64,000 nt of DNA from Streptomyces dioscori (GCF_003024195.1 NZ_KZ679049.1:268513-332512), one strand, 5' to 3'; shown: positions 42,889-53,536, counted from the first letter of the stretch. Numbers and translations are program-made. Notes: generated from the sequence alone by a model not told the origin.

Positions 42889-44187
42889 TCAGCGTGAGGG
42901 CTTCGCCGGCTGCTGGTAGTGGTCGGCGACCACCCTCGCCATGGCACCGATCCGGTCGGCGGCCACTTCCTTGGCCGAGAAGAAGACATGTCCGGCCACC
43001 TGCGGATGGTCCGCGGCGAGAGTGAGATGCCCGGACAGCTCGGCCGGGTCCTGCCAGGCCGCGGGCTGCGCCGGGTCACCGGCCTTGTACAGCGCCTCGC
43101 CCACGTACAGCTTCGTCCTGGTGCCCTGCGCGACCTGCGACCACCAGGGGACGAGCTTCGCGTAGTCGGCCGCGGCGAAGCCGATGTTCCAGTACAGCTG
43201 TGGGCAGATGTAGTCGATCCAGTTCTCCCGGACCCATTTCCTGGTGTCCGCGTGCAGGTCGTCGTACGTCTGCACGCCGGCCCGGCTGTCCGAGCCCAGC
43301 GGGTCGGTCGTGGCGTTGCGCCACACCCCGAAGGGGCTGATCCCGAACCGCGTGCCGGGCCGGACCTCCTTGATCCGGGCGGCCGTCTCCAGCACCAGCC
43401 GGTCGATGTTGTCGCGCCGCCACGCGGCCCGGTCGGGGAACAGCCCGCCGTGCGCGGCGTACGCGGCGTCGTCGTCGAAGACCTGGCCCGCCACCGGGTA
43501 CGGATAGAAGTAGTCGTCCCAGTGGACGGCGTCCACGGCGTACTTCTTCACCGCGTCCAGCATCGCGTCCTGCACGAAGGCGCGGACCTCGGGCAGACCG
43601 GGGTTGTAGTAGAGCTTCCCGCCGTAGGGCACGATCCAGTCGGGGTGCACGCGGGCCGGGTGCGAGGCGACGAGCCGCGTCGGGTCGGTGTGGTTGGCGA
43701 CGCGGTACGGGTTGAACCAGGCGTGCAGTTCGAGCCCCCGCGCGTGGGCCTCCTCGACGGCGGTGCCCAGCGGGTCCCAGCCGGGGTCCTTGCCCTGGAC
43801 CCCGGTCAGGTACTGCGCCCAGGGTTCGAAGGGTGAGGCCCACAGGGCGTCTGCGGTGGGGCGCACCTGGAAGATCACGGCGTTCAGCCGGCGCTCCACC
43901 GCCGTGTCGAGGTGCGCGAGCAGTTCGGCGCGCTGCTGCGCCGCGCTCAGGCCGGGCTTCGAGGGCCAGTCGCGGTTCGCCACGGTCGCCAGCCACATAC
44001 CGCGCAGCGCGCCGGCCGGGTCCCGGCGCCGGTGCCGGCGGCCACCGTGCCCGCCTCTGCCTCCGCCGCCTCCGCCGCCGCCCCCTCCCCCGGACAGCTC
44101 CGCCGCCACGGCCACTCCCGCGGTGACGAGTCCCGACAGTCCGGCCGCCGCGGTGAACGCGAATCCCCGTCGTGACATACGCCCCAT
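42889..44187 (-). CDS. Tat-secreted GH10-like glycosidase (GHL10/DUF187)
   Basis: This protein of about 432 residues has a Tat-like signal (SRRGFAFTAAAGLSG) and a run of eleven glycines after the signal. The catalytic region has the family-10-like motifs 'RGMWLATVANRDWPSK', 'FQVRPTADALW', 'HAWFNPYRVAN' and 'VHWDDYFYPYP'. Such enzymes are putative extracellular glycosidases for bacterial polysaccharide. The ATG at 44187 is preferred; 44196 and 44178 are alternatives. Confidence 0.9.
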   Translation of the reverse strand: MGRMSRRGFAFTAAAGLSGLVTAGVAVAAELSGGGGGGGGGGGRGGHGGRRHRRRDPAGALRGMWLATVANRDWPSKPGLSAAQQRAELLAHLDTAVERRLNAVIFQVRPTADALWASPFEPWAQYLTGVQGKDPGWDPLGTAVEEAHARGLELHAWFNPYRVANHTDPTRLVASHPARVHPDWIVPYGGKLYYNPGLPEVRAFVQDAMLDAVKKYAVDAVHWDDYFYPYPVAGQVFDDDAAYAAHGGLFPDRAAWRRDNIDRLVLETAARIKEVRPGTRFGISPFGVWRNATTDPLGSDSRAGVQTYDDLHADTRKWVRENWIDYICPQLYWNIGFAAADYAKLVPWWSQVAQGTRTKLYVGEALYKAGDPAQPAAWQDPAELSGHLTLAADHPQVAGHVFFSAKEVAADRIGAMARVVADHYQQPAKPSR

Positions 44188-44373
44188 GCCGCACACCCCA
44201 AACGCAGTGGGTCCGCCCGGTCACGGACCGTCTACGTCGCACAGCATGCACGACCCGGCCCGCCGTACGTGGACAGATCCGGAGTAACGTGCGTGGCGTC
44301 GGCGGGTACCGGACAACGGACACCCGCCGGACCCATGACAGTGAGAGCGGACAGTGAGAGCGAAAGGGACGAT

Positions 44374-45234
44374 GTGACCGACATCGAACGCGTCGGAGTG
44401 GTGGGCTGCGGCCAGATGGGAGCGGGCATCGCCGAGGTGTGCGCCCGCGCCGGCCTGGATGTGAAGGTCGCCGAGACCACTGGTGAGGCGTTGGAGATTG
44501 GCCGGACCCGGCTCTACAACTCGCTCTCCAAGGCCGCCGAGCGCGGCAAGATCTCCGAGGAGGAGCGGGACGCCACCCAGGCGCGCCTCTCCTTCACGAC
44601 CGACCTCGGCGAGTTCTCCGACCGCGATCTGGTGATCGAGGCGGTCGTCGAGAACGAGCAGGTGAAGACGGAGATCTTCCAGGTGCTCGACCAGGTGGTG
44701 CTGCGGCAGGACGCGATCCTCTCCTCGAACACCTCCTCCATCCCGCTGGTGAAGCTCGCGGTCGCCACGTCGCGGCCCGACCAGGTCATCGGCATCCACT
44801 TCTTCAACCCGGCCCCGGTGCAGAAGCTCGTCGAACTGATCCCGGCGCTGACCACGTCCGAGGGCACCATCAGCCGGGCGCAGTCCCTGGTGGAGAAGGT
44901 CCTCGGCAAGCACGCGATCCGTGCGCAGGACCGGTCGGGCTTCGTGGTCAACGCGCTGCTGATCCCGTACCTGCTCTCCGCGATCCGGATGTTCGAGTCC
45001 GGTATGGCGAGCCGTGAGGACATCGACAACGGGATGGAGCTGGGGTGCGCGCACCCCATGGGGCCGCTCAAGCTGTCCGATCTGATCGGGCTCGACACGG
45101 TGGCTTCCGTCGCGTACTCGATGTACGAGGAGTACAAGGAGCCGCTGTACGCGGCTCCGCCGCTGCTTCAGCGGATGGTCGACGCGGGGCGTCTTGGGCG
45201 GAAGTCGGGGTCCGGGTTCTACACGTACCCGTAG
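44374..45234 (+). CDS. 3-hydroxyacyl(butyryl)-CoA dehydrogenase
   Basis: This 286-residue NAD-dependent dehydrogenase has the Rossmann GCGQMGAG at residues 11-18, 'HFFNPAP' with the catalytic His and 'KSGSGFYTYP' at the C-terminus, matching FadB2/Hbd. It oxidises 3-hydroxyacyl-CoA in fatty-acid degradation or polyhydroxyalkanoate metabolism. The GTG at 44374 has AAAGGGA 6 bases upstream; an in-frame ATG at 44335 is an alternative. Confidence 0.95.
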   Translation: MTDIERVGVVGCGQMGAGIAEVCARAGLDVKVAETTGEALEIGRTRLYNSLSKAAERGKISEEERDATQARLSFTTDLGEFSDRDLVIEAVVENEQVKTEIFQVLDQVVLRQDAILSSNTSSIPLVKLAVATSRPDQVIGIHFFNPAPVQKLVELIPALTTSEGTISRAQSLVEKVLGKHAIRAQDRSGFVVNALLIPYLLSAIRMFESGMASREDIDNGMELGCAHPMGPLKLSDLIGLDTVASVAYSMYEEYKEPLYAAPPLLQRMVDAGRLGRKSGSGFYTYP

Positions 45235-45270
45235 GCGGCCCCGCCCGGCGGTTCGGGGGCTGCGGCTGCT

Positions 45271-45334
45271 TGTCGGGTGCGGGTCCGCTGTGGCTGGGCG
45301 CGCAGTTCCCCGCGCCCCTTAAAAGCAGGGGCGC
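45271..45334 (+). repeat. Streptomyces-type dispersed intergenic palindromic repeat, copy 1
   Basis: The element runs from TGTCGGGTGC through TGGCTG...GCGCAGTTCCCCGCGCCCC and ends in a hairpin GCGCCCCT/AGGGGCGC (45312-45319 and 45327-45334). Related copies lie at 48184-48265 and, inverted, at 49601-49656. It follows the dehydrogenase stop and could terminate it. The gap 45235-45567 otherwise holds no gene. Confidence 0.75.
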
Positions 45335-45567
45335 CGGCGCCCCCTTAAGCGCCCGGGCCCTCGCCAAGCCGAAATAGTCACCCTCCGTATAAGTCTTGGC
45401 CTGTGCGGGCCCGGCTCTCTTTTGAGGGCCGGGCCCGCCGTATTCACACACCGTGTGCGCTCCGGGCCCGCATATGCCCCTCGCACACGCTCCCCACGCA
45501 CCCACCAGCACTGTTGACTTTCCGTGCACATGTTAGGGATGTGACGACTACGGAAAGGAGCGGACAC

Positions 45568-45825
45568 GTGACCGCCGACCCGGAGCATCCCGTGGTCCGA
45601 GGAGAAGTCGCAGAGTTACGTCGCCGTCTCGATGTGGCCCATGCCACCGTCGAGGGGTGCATGACTCTGCTCAGTCATCGCGCCGAACAGACCGCCAAGG
45701 AGCTCGACGACCTGAGTACCCGGGTCATCGCGCTGGAGCACACCCGCTGGCCGCTGCGCGCGGTCGCGGTCGTCACGGCAGTGGGCGCGCTGGCCGTGGC
45801 GGTCTGGCAGGCTCTGGGCCATTGA
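45568..45825 (+). CDS. Small membrane-anchored protein
   Basis: An 85-residue protein: a soluble amphipathic N-terminus ('RGEVAELRRRLDVAHATVEGC', likely coiled coil) and one TM near the C-terminus ('AVAVVTAVGALAVAVWQAL'). No family is recognised. The GTG at 45568 has AAAGGAG 7 bases upstream; an earlier GTG at 45541 lacks an RBS. It is convergent with the Nudix gene. Confidence 0.78.
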   Translation: MTADPEHPVVRGEVAELRRRLDVAHATVEGCMTLLSHRAEQTAKELDDLSTRVIALEHTRWPLRAVAVVTAVGALAVAVWQALGH

Positions 45826-45846
45826 GCCCGTGGACGCGGTGGGGGA

Positions 45847-46392
45847 TCAGGGCAAGGCGTCCTGCCCGAGCCTCAGATGGTGCAGGAGGAGCAGCGCGGC
45901 AGCCATATTGGCGGCCGGAACCTCACCGCGGGCGACCATGTCGGGAGCGAGCTTCAGGGGAACCCATTCCCGGCGGTCGGACTCGAAGTCGTCCACAGGA
46001 TGCCCGATGTACGCGCCTTCGTCGGCCCAGTAGATGTGGTGCCGGGCGTCGGTGAGCCCGTTCGAGGGCTCGACGCTCATCAGATGGCGCAGAGGTCCCG
46101 GCCGCCAGCCGGTCTCCTCCTCCAGTTCGCGGGCCGCCGCGACGGCGATGTCCTCACCGTCCTCGACGACACCCGCGGGAAGCTCCCATCCCCAGCTGTC
46201 GGTGATGAAGCGGTGCCGCCACAGCAGCAGCACCTCGTTCGCCTCGTTCACGACAGTGGCCACGGCGACGGGACGCAGCCGTATTAAGAAGTGATCGAGA
46301 TGCCGCCCGTCGGGCAATGCGACATCCGCGAGATTGACGCTGAACCAGCGATTTGCGTACACGATTTGTTCGTTCTGTTTCGTCCACTGCAC
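45847..46392 (-). CDS. Nudix hydrolase
   Basis: This 181-residue protein has a complete Nudix box ('GVVEDGEDIAVAAARELEEETGW': Gx5Ex7REUxEExGU). The N-terminal 'VVNEANEVLLLWRHRF' and length fit ADP-ribose/ADP-sugar pyrophosphatases. It hydrolyses nucleoside diphosphates linked to another moiety; the exact substrate is unknown. Confidence 0.92.
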   Translation of the reverse strand: MQWTKQNEQIVYANRWFSVNLADVALPDGRHLDHFLIRLRPVAVATVVNEANEVLLLWRHRFITDSWGWELPAGVVEDGEDIAVAAARELEEETGWRPGPLRHLMSVEPSNGLTDARHHIYWADEGAYIGHPVDDFESDRREWVPLKLAPDMVARGEVPAANMAAALLLLHHLRLGQDALP

Positions 46393-46556
46393 TTTTCTGC
46401 CACCTTTCGACGGGTAGGTGGCAATATCGCAGCAGGAGTGTCCGCACAGCAGGCTCGCAGTGGGCCGCTACCGGCGCAGTGGCAGGCGCAGAGGCAGCCG
46501 CCGGGAGAGCTCGTGGCCCCCCGGGCGGTCGGGACGGTCGATGGTCGGAGCTGTTC

Positions 46557-47897
46557 CTAGAGCGGCACGCGCAGCGCTCCGTCGATGAGTTCGGCGGCCT
46601 CGGAGGTGCCCGCGCATCCGCTGGCCACCAGGTGTTCGCGTACCGCCCGCAGTCTGTCGCGCAGCCGCTGGGACTCCATCCCCCGGGCCCGTTCGGCCAT
46701 TTCGACCGCGGTGACCACCGCTCTGTCGGCGTTGCCCTGGCGCAGTTCGATCTGGCTGAGCATGGCGAGCCGGTGCACCCTGCCCCGGTCGTGCGCCGGG
46801 TTGTCCACGGCTGCCGCGGCGTGCTCCTGGGCGGCGCTCAGGTCGCCGAGGCTCAACAGCGCCTCCGCCACCTGCACATTGACCAGACCGGGCTGGACAT
46901 AACCGGTCTCGTCCGGCTCGTAGCCGCGCCGGATGCGGTCGGCGGCCTGCTCGGCCCGCCGGATGCAGGACAGCGCGCTGCTGCCGTCACCGAGGTGCGC
47001 GTACGCCTTGGCCTGCATCGCGGAGAGGTCCGACGCGAGCGCCGGCGTGATGTGGCGCCCCGCGGCGCGCAGCGCGGCCTCGGCGAAGGCGACCGCCTGC
47101 CGGTGCTCACGCATGAACAGCGCCTGGTTGACGAGCAGTGCGATCACATAGGCGCCGAGTCCCCTGTCCCCGCTGGCCTTCGCGAGCCTGAGCGCCTGGT
47201 GGAAGTAGCGCTGGGCGAGCCCGTGCGCGTCGGAGTCGTACGCGCAGATGCCGGCGATCGCCACCAGGCCGCCGGTGGCCCGGTGGAGCTGCCGGCCGGT
47301 GGCGTCGGTGTAGCTGCCGCGCAGGAGCGGCGCGGTCTCGGAGTTGAGGAATCCGACGATGCGCGTACGGGTCGCGACGCCGCCGGCCTTGCGGTACATC
47401 TGCTCGTAGTGGGCGCGGGCGGCGCGCAGCATCTCGATGTCGGACATGCGGACGCGGTGCCGTCCGCCGCGTGAGACGTCCACGTCCTCCGGCGGATTCT
47501 CCCACTCCCACACGGGCATCACGGCGGGTGTGCCGGTGACGGCGGGGGCGCCCAGTATGTGCGGGCGCTGCTGTTCGTCGGAGCGCCACAGGGCGGTGGC
47601 CCGCTCGACGAAGCCGGAGAGCGTCGTACCGTGCGGTGTGGCCGGTTCGCCGGGTACGCCGAGGCCGATGTCGTCGAGCGTGACGGGCCGTTGGAGGCGG
47701 GTGGCGAGGACCTCGCAGATCAGGTCGGGCACCTGGCCGCGGGGGCGCTGGCCCTTCAACCAACGGGCCACGGCGGTGTGTTCGTAGCGGAGTGCGAGAC
47801 CGCGCACCCGTCCTGCCTGGTTCACATGGGCCGCGAGTCCCGCGTGGGAGATTCCGGCCTCGTCGAGGATCGCGTCGAGCAGAGTGTTGGGCTGCAT
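46557..47897 (-). CDS. NsdA-like TPR transcriptional regulator
   Basis: This 446-residue protein has an N-terminal Cro-like segment ('LLDAILDEAGISHAGLAAHVNQ..', 'AVARWLKGQRPRGQVPD') and a C-terminal array of TPR-like helices ('GLAQRYFHQALRLAKASGD', 'ALSCIRRAEQAADR', 'EHAAAAVDNPAHDRG'). It belongs to the Streptomyces NsdA/NsdB-type family of developmental and antibiotic regulators. The ATG at 47897 is preferred; 47906 is an alternative. Confidence 0.8.
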   Translation of the reverse strand: MQPNTLLDAILDEAGISHAGLAAHVNQAGRVRGLALRYEHTAVARWLKGQRPRGQVPDLICEVLATRLQRPVTLDDIGLGVPGEPATPHGTTLSGFVERATALWRSDEQQRPHILGAPAVTGTPAVMPVWEWENPPEDVDVSRGGRHRVRMSDIEMLRAARAHYEQMYRKAGGVATRTRIVGFLNSETAPLLRGSYTDATGRQLHRATGGLVAIAGICAYDSDAHGLAQRYFHQALRLAKASGDRGLGAYVIALLVNQALFMREHRQAVAFAEAALRAAGRHITPALASDLSAMQAKAYAHLGDGSSALSCIRRAEQAADRIRRGYEPDETGYVQPGLVNVQVAEALLSLGDLSAAQEHAAAAVDNPAHDRGRVHRLAMLSQIELRQGNADRAVVTAVEMAERARGMESQRLRDRLRAVREHLVASGCAGTSEAAELIDGALRVPL

Positions 47898-48183
47898 GAA
47901 GGCCATCCGATGGCTGGGTGCAGACGGTGCTTTTCAACCTAGCGCCTCTCCCTTCACACGGGGTGTGAACGGAGTGCCCGGATCCGGGCAGTGTGCGCGC
48001 TGTCGCGGAGAGTGGTGAGCCGGTTGACTGAACTGCCTCGCAAGAGGCCGGCCGGGCCGCCGGCTCCCCCTCGTACAGTGCGGCGGCCCGGAATTACGCC
48101 GTCCGTCCCGCTGCCTGCCCGACACTCCGTGGCGGGCGGACGGTGCCGTTCCACTGGGCTGGGCTTGGCAACTGGGCGTTTGC

Positions 48184-48265
48184 TGTCGGGTGCGGGTTCG
48201 ATGTGGCTGGTCGCGCTCACGCGGCGGAGCCGCATATGTCACAGCCCCGCGCCCCTAGAGGGGCG
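48184..48265. repeat. Dispersed intergenic repeat, copy 2
   Basis: TGTCGGGTGCGGGTTCGATG, then a 'GTGGCTGGTCGCGC' segment, and the CCCCGCGCCCCT...AGGGG hairpin recur here. Compared with copy 1 it carries an extra ACGCGGCGGAGCCGC insert. The element lies between the NsdA-like start and the PP2C stop, and 47907-48254 has no gene. Confidence 0.75.
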
Positions 48266-49400
48266 TTGCCAGTTGCTCTCGGTGGGCTGTCTGAACCTGG
48301 GTTCTGCCGTTGGCCACTACCAACAGGGCCACGTCGTCCGTCGGGAAACCGTCTGCGTGGGCCAGCAGCTGGGTGAAGACCGTGCCCAGGACCTCCTGGG
48401 GGGCGGTCGGGTGGGTGCGGGTCGCCTCGGTCAGGGCGGCGGGGAGGGGGAAGAAGCGGCCCTGGCTGTCGCGGGCGTCCTCGACACCGTCCGTGTACAG
48501 GAACAGTGCCTCGCCCGGCAGCAGGGGTCCGCAGCGGACGACGGGCAGTTCGGTCGGGAGCGGGAAGGCCCCGAGCGGCGGCAGCGGATCACCGAACCCC
48601 AGATGCTCCACCCGGTCCCCTCCCCCGGCCCCGCCCCCGCCCCCGCGCAGCAGATACGGCCATGGATGCCCGCAGTTGAGGGCGCGCATCTCGCCGTCGC
48701 GGCCGATCTCCAGCAGCAGCACGGTGACGAACTCCTCGGCGACCGGGCTGTCGGGGTCGGGTCCGGACGGCCCGGACGAGGGGTGCCCGGCCTTGGCTCG
48801 CTCCCTGAGGTGCCGGGCCATGGCACGCTCCAGTCTGCGCAGCACGCCGGGGAGTTCGGGTTCGTCGTGGACGGCCTCGCGGAAGCTGCCCAGTACGGCG
48901 GCGACAGTTCCGATGGCGGCCAGTCCGTGCCCGCGGACGTCGCCCATCACGACCCGGACGCCGTGCTCCGTACCGATCACCTCGTACAGGTCGCCGCCGA
49001 CACTGGCCCCTCGGTCCGCGGAGACCTGGGCGGCGGCGACGTTCAGGCCGTCGACGCTGGGCGGCAGCGGACGCAGGAGGACGCCCTGAGCGGCCCCCGC
49101 CACTCTGCGGATCTGCCGCAACTCGCGCAGCAGCCCTCGTCTGACGTGCAGGATCAGTCCTGTGCCGACGGCGAAGAACACGGCGCAGGTGGCGATCCGC
49201 GCGCCGAGCCCGTTCTGCTGGGCGAGCGGACAGGCCAGTTTGTAGGTGATCGCCACCGCGCCCCAGGCGGTGGGCAGTCCCAGCGCGAGCAGCCGGCGCA
49301 GCCGCTGCCGACGGCGGGCGCCGGCCCTGGTGCGACCGAATGTCAGGTGTTTCCCCCGGGGCCCCGCCCGACGGGGCACCCCAGCCTTGCTACGGATCAT
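48255..49400 (-). CDS. PP2C/SpoIIE-type phosphatase, membrane-anchored
   Basis: This 381-residue protein has two TM helices near the N-terminus ('LLALGLPTAWGAVAI', 'IATCAVFFAVGTGLILHV') and a SpoIIE-like PP2C domain ('DRGASVGGDLYEV', 'VMGDVRGHGLAA', 'LFLYTDGVEDARD', 'TDDVALLVV'). It probably dephosphorylates anti-sigma-factor antagonists. The ATG at 49398-49400 is used; upstream ORF extensions look noncoding. Confidence 0.9.
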   Translation of the reverse strand: MIRSKAGVPRRAGPRGKHLTFGRTRAGARRRQRLRRLLALGLPTAWGAVAITYKLACPLAQQNGLGARIATCAVFFAVGTGLILHVRRGLLRELRQIRRVAGAAQGVLLRPLPPSVDGLNVAAAQVSADRGASVGGDLYEVIGTEHGVRVVMGDVRGHGLAAIGTVAAVLGSFREAVHDEPELPGVLRRLERAMARHLRERAKAGHPSSGPSGPDPDSPVAEEFVTVLLLEIGRDGEMRALNCGHPWPYLLRGGGGGAGGGDRVEHLGFGDPLPPLGAFPLPTELPVVRCGPLLPGEALFLYTDGVEDARDSQGRFFPLPAALTEATRTHPTAPQEVLGTVFTQLLAHADGFPTDDVALLVVANGRTQVQTAHREQLATPL

Positions 49401-49600
49401 GCCGACGGCCCCCCTAGGCCCTGTCCAGCACAGGCACCGGCCACTTCGGCCGGGTCGATTCTGTCGACCCCACCCCCCGCCCACCCCGAACCCCCCACAC
49501 TTGTCACCCAAATGAGTGATCCCCCACAAACACCACAAAGGACGCCCCCACAAGGAGGCGCCCTCAGCACTCAAGCGGCGCGGGAACCCGCGCGCCCAGC

Positions 49601-49656
49601 CCCCGAAGGGGCGCGGGGAACTGCGCGACCGGCCACGATGCACCCGCACCCGACCA
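49601..49656. repeat. Dispersed intergenic repeat, copy 3 (inverted)
   Basis: The inverse of copies 1 and 2: AGGGGCGCGGGGAACTGCGC, then a GGCCACGATG segment and CACCCGCACCCGA. It lies between the PP2C start and the pheT stop. Confidence 0.75.
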
Positions 49657-49694
49657 GCGACCGCAGTCCCCCGCCACCACACCAACTAGCGGAG

Positions 49695-52196
49695 CTAACT
49701 CCGCAGAACAGCCCCCGTACGCGAGCCCGCCAGGGCAACCGCCGCATCCCGCGCGGCAGACGCCTCGTCCACGGTCAACGTGCGATCCCCCGCGCGGAAG
49801 CGCAGCGCGTAAGCGAGCGACTTCCGCCCCTCACCGAGCTGCTCCCCCTCATACACGTCGAACAGCCGCACGGACTCCAGGAGTTCACCCGCGCCCTCAC
49901 GCAACGCGGCCTCGACGTCGGCGGCCGGGACGTCCCGGTCGACGACGAGCGCGACATCCTGCGTGGCGACGGGGAACGTGGAGATGCGCGGCGCGGCCGG
50001 CACACCGACGCCCGCCTGCTCCAGCAGATCGAGCTCGATCTCCATGGCGCAGCTGCGCTCCGGCAGATGCAGCGCCTTGACGACCCGCGGGTGCAGCTCA
50101 CCGGCGTGACCGACGAGCGTCTCCACGCCGTCCACCGTGACGTACAGCGCGGCGCAGCGCCCCGGGTGCCAGGGCGCGTGCCGGTCACCGCGCACGGTCA
50201 GTTCGACACCGGCCTCCCGGGCGACGGTACGCGCGGCCTCGACCGCGTCCGCCCAGTCGGCCGGACGGCCCTTGCCCCACCAGCCGGCCTGCTCACGGGC
50301 GCCCGCGAGGACGACGGCGGCGCGGCGCGGCTGCCGCGGCAGCGCGGAGTCGATCCCGGCGATCTCCTCGTCGGTGGGCCGGCGGTCGACGGGCAGCCGC
50401 TCGGCCTTGTGCTCCTGACCGGTCGGCCGGAAGACCAGACCGGTCTCGAAGAGCGCGAGGTCGTGCGAGCCCCGGCCGTCGTTGCGGCGCAGCGCGCCGA
50501 GGAGCCCCGGCAGCAGCGTCGTACGCATCGCGGGCTCTTCGTCGGAGAGCGGGTTGGCGAGCGTCACCACGGTGCGGCGCGGGTCGTCAGCGTCCAGGCC
50601 GAGCTGGTCGAGCACCTCGGTGCCGATGAACGGGTAGTTCAGCGCCTCCACGTACCCGGCGCCGGCCAGCGCGCGGCCGACCCGGCGGTGCAGCCGCTGC
50701 CGGTCGGTCAGGCCCAGGCCCGCGGGGGGCTTGGGCAGCGTCGAGGGCAGGTTCTCGTAGCCTTCGAGCCGGATGACCTCTTCGGCCAGGTCGTTCGGGT
50801 CGGTGAGGTCGGGCCGCCACGACGGCACGGTGACGATCAGCTCGTCCTGGCCGTAGACGTCGCAGCCGACCTGCTGGAGGCGGCGTACGACGGTCTCGCG
50901 GCCGTAGTCGACGCCCGCGACCTTGTCGGGGTGGTTCGCCGGGATGGTGATGGTGTGCGGCGCGGACGGGGAGATGACCTGGGTGACACCCGCGTCGGCG
51001 GTGCCGCCCGCGAGGAGGACCAGCAGGTCGACCGTGCGCTGCGCGGCGGCGGCAGCGGCCTCGGGGTCGACGCCCCGCTCGAAGCGCTTGGACGCCTCGG
51101 AGGCCAGCTTGTGCCGGCGGGCCGTACGCGCGATGGAGATCGGGTCGAAGTGCGCGGCCTCGACGACGACCTCGGTGGTGGTGCCCTCGGTGTCGTCGAT
51201 CTCGGTGTTGGCCCCGCCCATGACACCCGCGAGACCGATGGGCCCGCGGTCGTCGGTGATGACGAGGTCCCCGGCGTCGAGCGTGCGCTTGGCGCCGTCG
51301 AGGGTGACGAGCTTCTCGCCCTGCTCGGCCCGGCGCACCCCGATCGCACCCTGGATGCGGGAGCGGTCGTACGCGTGCAGGGGCTGGCCGAGCTCCAGCA
51401 TCACGTAGTTGGTGATGTCGACGGCCAGCGAGATCGGGCGCATGCCGGCCTTCTGGAGGCGGCGCGTCAGCCAGATCGGGGAGCTCGCCTCGGGCGACAG
51501 ACCGGTGACGGTCCGTGCGGTGAAGCGGTCGCAGCCCAGCGGGTCGGCGACCTGGACCGGGTACCCGAAGGCGTTCGGGCCGGGCACGTCGAGCAGCGCC
51601 GGGTCGCGGAGGTCGAGGCCGTAGGCGGTGGCGGCCTCACGGGCCACACCGCGCATCGACAGGGCGTAGCCGCGGTCGGGCGTGACGGCGATGTCGAGGA
51701 CCTCGTCGACCAGTTCCAGCAGCTCGATCGCGTCCGTGCCGACCTCGTGCTCGGGCGGCAGGACGATGATGCCGCCGCTGCCGTCGTCGCCCATGCCCAG
51801 CTCGTCGCCGGAGCAGATCATGCCGTGCGAGGTCTTGCCGTACGTCTTGCGCGCGGCGATCGCGAAGTCGCCGGGCAGGACGGCGCCGGGCAGGACCACG
51901 ACGACCTTGTCGCCGACGGCGAAGTTGCGGGCGCCGCAGACGATCTCCTGCGGTTCACCCGTGCCGTTGGCGCTGCCGACGTCGACGGTGCAGAAGCGGA
52001 TGGGCTTCTTGAAGCCCTCCAGCTCCTCGATGGTCAGCACCTTGCCGACGACGAGCGGCCCCTTGAGGCCGGCGCCGAGCTGCTCGACCCGCTCGACCTC
52101 AAGGCCTGCGGACACGAGCTTGGCCTGCACGTCGCGGCCGGTCTCGGTGGCGGGGAGGTCGACGTACTCCCGCAGCCAGGAAAGCGGGACCCGCAT
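49695..52196 (-). CDS. pheT: Phenylalanyl-tRNA synthetase beta subunit
   Basis: This 833-residue protein has the expected order: N-terminal EMAP/tRNA-binding domain ('[26 protein letters not shown]', 'EIVCGARNF'), B3/B4 editing domain, B5, catalytic-like core and C-terminal FDX-ACB domain ('[24 protein letters not shown]'). It forms the alpha2beta2 PheRS with PheS. Its ATG shares one base with the pheS stop (TGATG), giving tight coupling. Confidence 0.98.
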   Translation of the reverse strand: MRVPLSWLREYVDLPATETGRDVQAKLVSAGLEVERVEQLGAGLKGPLVVGKVLTIEELEGFKKPIRFCTVDVGSANGTGEPQEIVCGARNFAVGDKVVVVLPGAVLPGDFAIAARKTYGKTSHGMICSGDELGMGDDGSGGIIVLPPEHEVGTDAIELLELVDEVLDIAVTPDRGYALSMRGVAREAATAYGLDLRDPALLDVPGPNAFGYPVQVADPLGCDRFTARTVTGLSPEASSPIWLTRRLQKAGMRPISLAVDITNYVMLELGQPLHAYDRSRIQGAIGVRRAEQGEKLVTLDGAKRTLDAGDLVITDDRGPIGLAGVMGGANTEIDDTEGTTTEVVVEAAHFDPISIARTARRHKLASEASKRFERGVDPEAAAAAAQRTVDLLVLLAGGTADAGVTQVISPSAPHTITIPANHPDKVAGVDYGRETVVRRLQQVGCDVYGQDELIVTVPSWRPDLTDPNDLAEEVIRLEGYENLPSTLPKPPAGLGLTDRQRLHRRVGRALAGAGYVEALNYPFIGTEVLDQLGLDADDPRRTVVTLANPLSDEEPAMRTTLLPGLLGALRRNDGRGSHDLALFETGLVFRPTGQEHKAERLPVDRRPTDEEIAGIDSALPRQPRRAAVVLAGAREQAGWWGKGRPADWADAVEAARTVAREAGVELTVRGDRHAPWHPGRCAALYVTVDGVETLVGHAGELHPRVVKALHLPERSCAMEIELDLLEQAGVGVPAAPRISTFPVATQDVALVVDRDVPAADVEAALREGAGELLESVRLFDVYEGEQLGEGRKSLAYALRFRAGDRTLTVDEASAARDAAVALAGSRTGAVLRS

Positions 52197-53338
52197 CAGA
52201 TCTCCATCCCGAACGGCCGGGTGAACCGGACGTCACCCTCGACCATGTCTCGCATGTCTTCGACGTTGTGGCGGAACATCAGCATCCGCTCGATGCCGAA
52301 CCCGAAGGCGAATCCGCTGTACTTCTGGGGGTCCACACCGCAGGCGGTGAGCACCCGCGGGTTGACCATGCCGCAGCCGCCCAGCTCGATCCAGCCCTCG
52401 CTGGAGCAGGTGCGGCAGGGACGGTCGGGGTTGCCGACGGACTCGCCCTTGCAGACGTAGCAGAGCATGTCCATCTCGGCGGACGGCTCGGTGAAGGGGA
52501 AGAAGTTCGGCCGCAGCCGGGTCTTCATGTCGGCCCCGAAGAGCGAGCGGACCATGTGGTCCAGGGTGCCCTTGAGGTCGGCCATGGTCAGGCCCTCGTC
52601 GATGGCGAGCAGCTCGATCTGGTGGAAGACCGGGGTGTGCGTGGCGTCCAGCTCGTCCGTGCGGTACACGCGGCCGGGGCACACGATGTAGACGGGCGGC
52701 TCGCGGTCCAGCATGGCGCGGGCCTGCACCGGCGAGGTGTGGGTGCGCAGCACGACCCCGGACTCGTCGCCGGAGCCCTCGGCGCCCCGCGCGCCCTTCG
52801 CGCCCTGGACGAAGAAGGTGTCCTGCATCTGCCGGGCCGGGTGGTCCGGGGTGAAGTTGAGGGCGTCGAAGTTGAACCACTCCGCCTCGACCTCGGGGCC
52901 CTCGGCGATCTCGTATCCCATGGACACGAAGACGTCCGCGACCCGCTCCATCATGGTGGTCAGCGGGTGCCGGGCGCCGGCCGGTACGCGGTCGTGGGGC
53001 AGCGTGACGTCCACGGCCTCCTCGACCAGCACACGGGCGTCCCGCTCGGCCTCCAGTTCGACCTGGCGGGCGGCGAGTGCCTTGTTCACCGCGCCGCGGG
53101 CCTGGCCGACGAGCTTGCCGGCGGCGGCCTTGGCGTGCGGGGGCAGGGCGCCGATCTCGCGGTTGGCGAGGGCCAGCGGCGAGGCGCCCCCGGTGTGGGC
53201 GACCTTGGCCTCCTGGAGCGTGTCGAGGTCACCGGCGGCGGCGAAGGCGGCGAGCGCCTCGTCCCGCATGCGCTCGATCTCTTCCGGTTTCAGTGCCTCG
53301 ACCTCAACAGGGTCGTACGACTTGTTCGGTGCCGACAT
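52196..53338 (-). CDS. pheS: Phenylalanyl-tRNA synthetase alpha subunit
   Basis: This 380-residue class II synthetase subunit has an N-terminal coiled-coil tRNA-binding region, motif 2 ('[14 protein letters not shown]'-like), '[15 protein letters not shown]' and motif 3 ('[15 protein letters not shown]'). It ligates phenylalanine to tRNA(Phe) with PheT. No T-box leader was recognised in the 198 bases upstream. Confidence 0.98.
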   Translation of the reverse strand: MSAPNKSYDPVEVEALKPEEIERMRDEALAAFAAAGDLDTLQEAKVAHTGGASPLALANREIGALPPHAKAAAGKLVGQARGAVNKALAARQVELEAERDARVLVEEAVDVTLPHDRVPAGARHPLTTMMERVADVFVSMGYEIAEGPEVEAEWFNFDALNFTPDHPARQMQDTFFVQGAKGARGAEGSGDESGVVLRTHTSPVQARAMLDREPPVYIVCPGRVYRTDELDATHTPVFHQIELLAIDEGLTMADLKGTLDHMVRSLFGADMKTRLRPNFFPFTEPSAEMDMLCYVCKGESVGNPDRPCRTCSSEGWIELGGCGMVNPRVLTACGVDPQKYSGFAFGFGIERMLMFRHNVEDMRDMVEGDVRFTRPFGMEI

Positions 53339-53536
53339 CTCTTCCCGTGCTTCCGATTGGTTGGCCGACGGTCCCCGTCGTGACTCGCGGGACGCTGTGT
53401 CCCTGAAAAGCCCTGTCCCTGAAATGGGGACACAAAAGTGCCAAAGGCCAAGTCTAACGGGGGTGAGTGCCCGGCTCGGACGCCTGGTCCGGGCCGGGCC
53501 GGGTGTGCGAATGCGCCCGTGGGGGCCGCTTCGGCG

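Noticed and set aside
47991-52460. 1489-codon plus-strand ORF opposite PP2C and pheT
   Set aside because: It spans two real genes and an intergenic repeat, has no recognisable domain, and is an antisense shadow.
53339-53536. T-box leader upstream of pheS
   Set aside because: No T-box consensus or specifier-loop structure was recognised in the 198-base gap.
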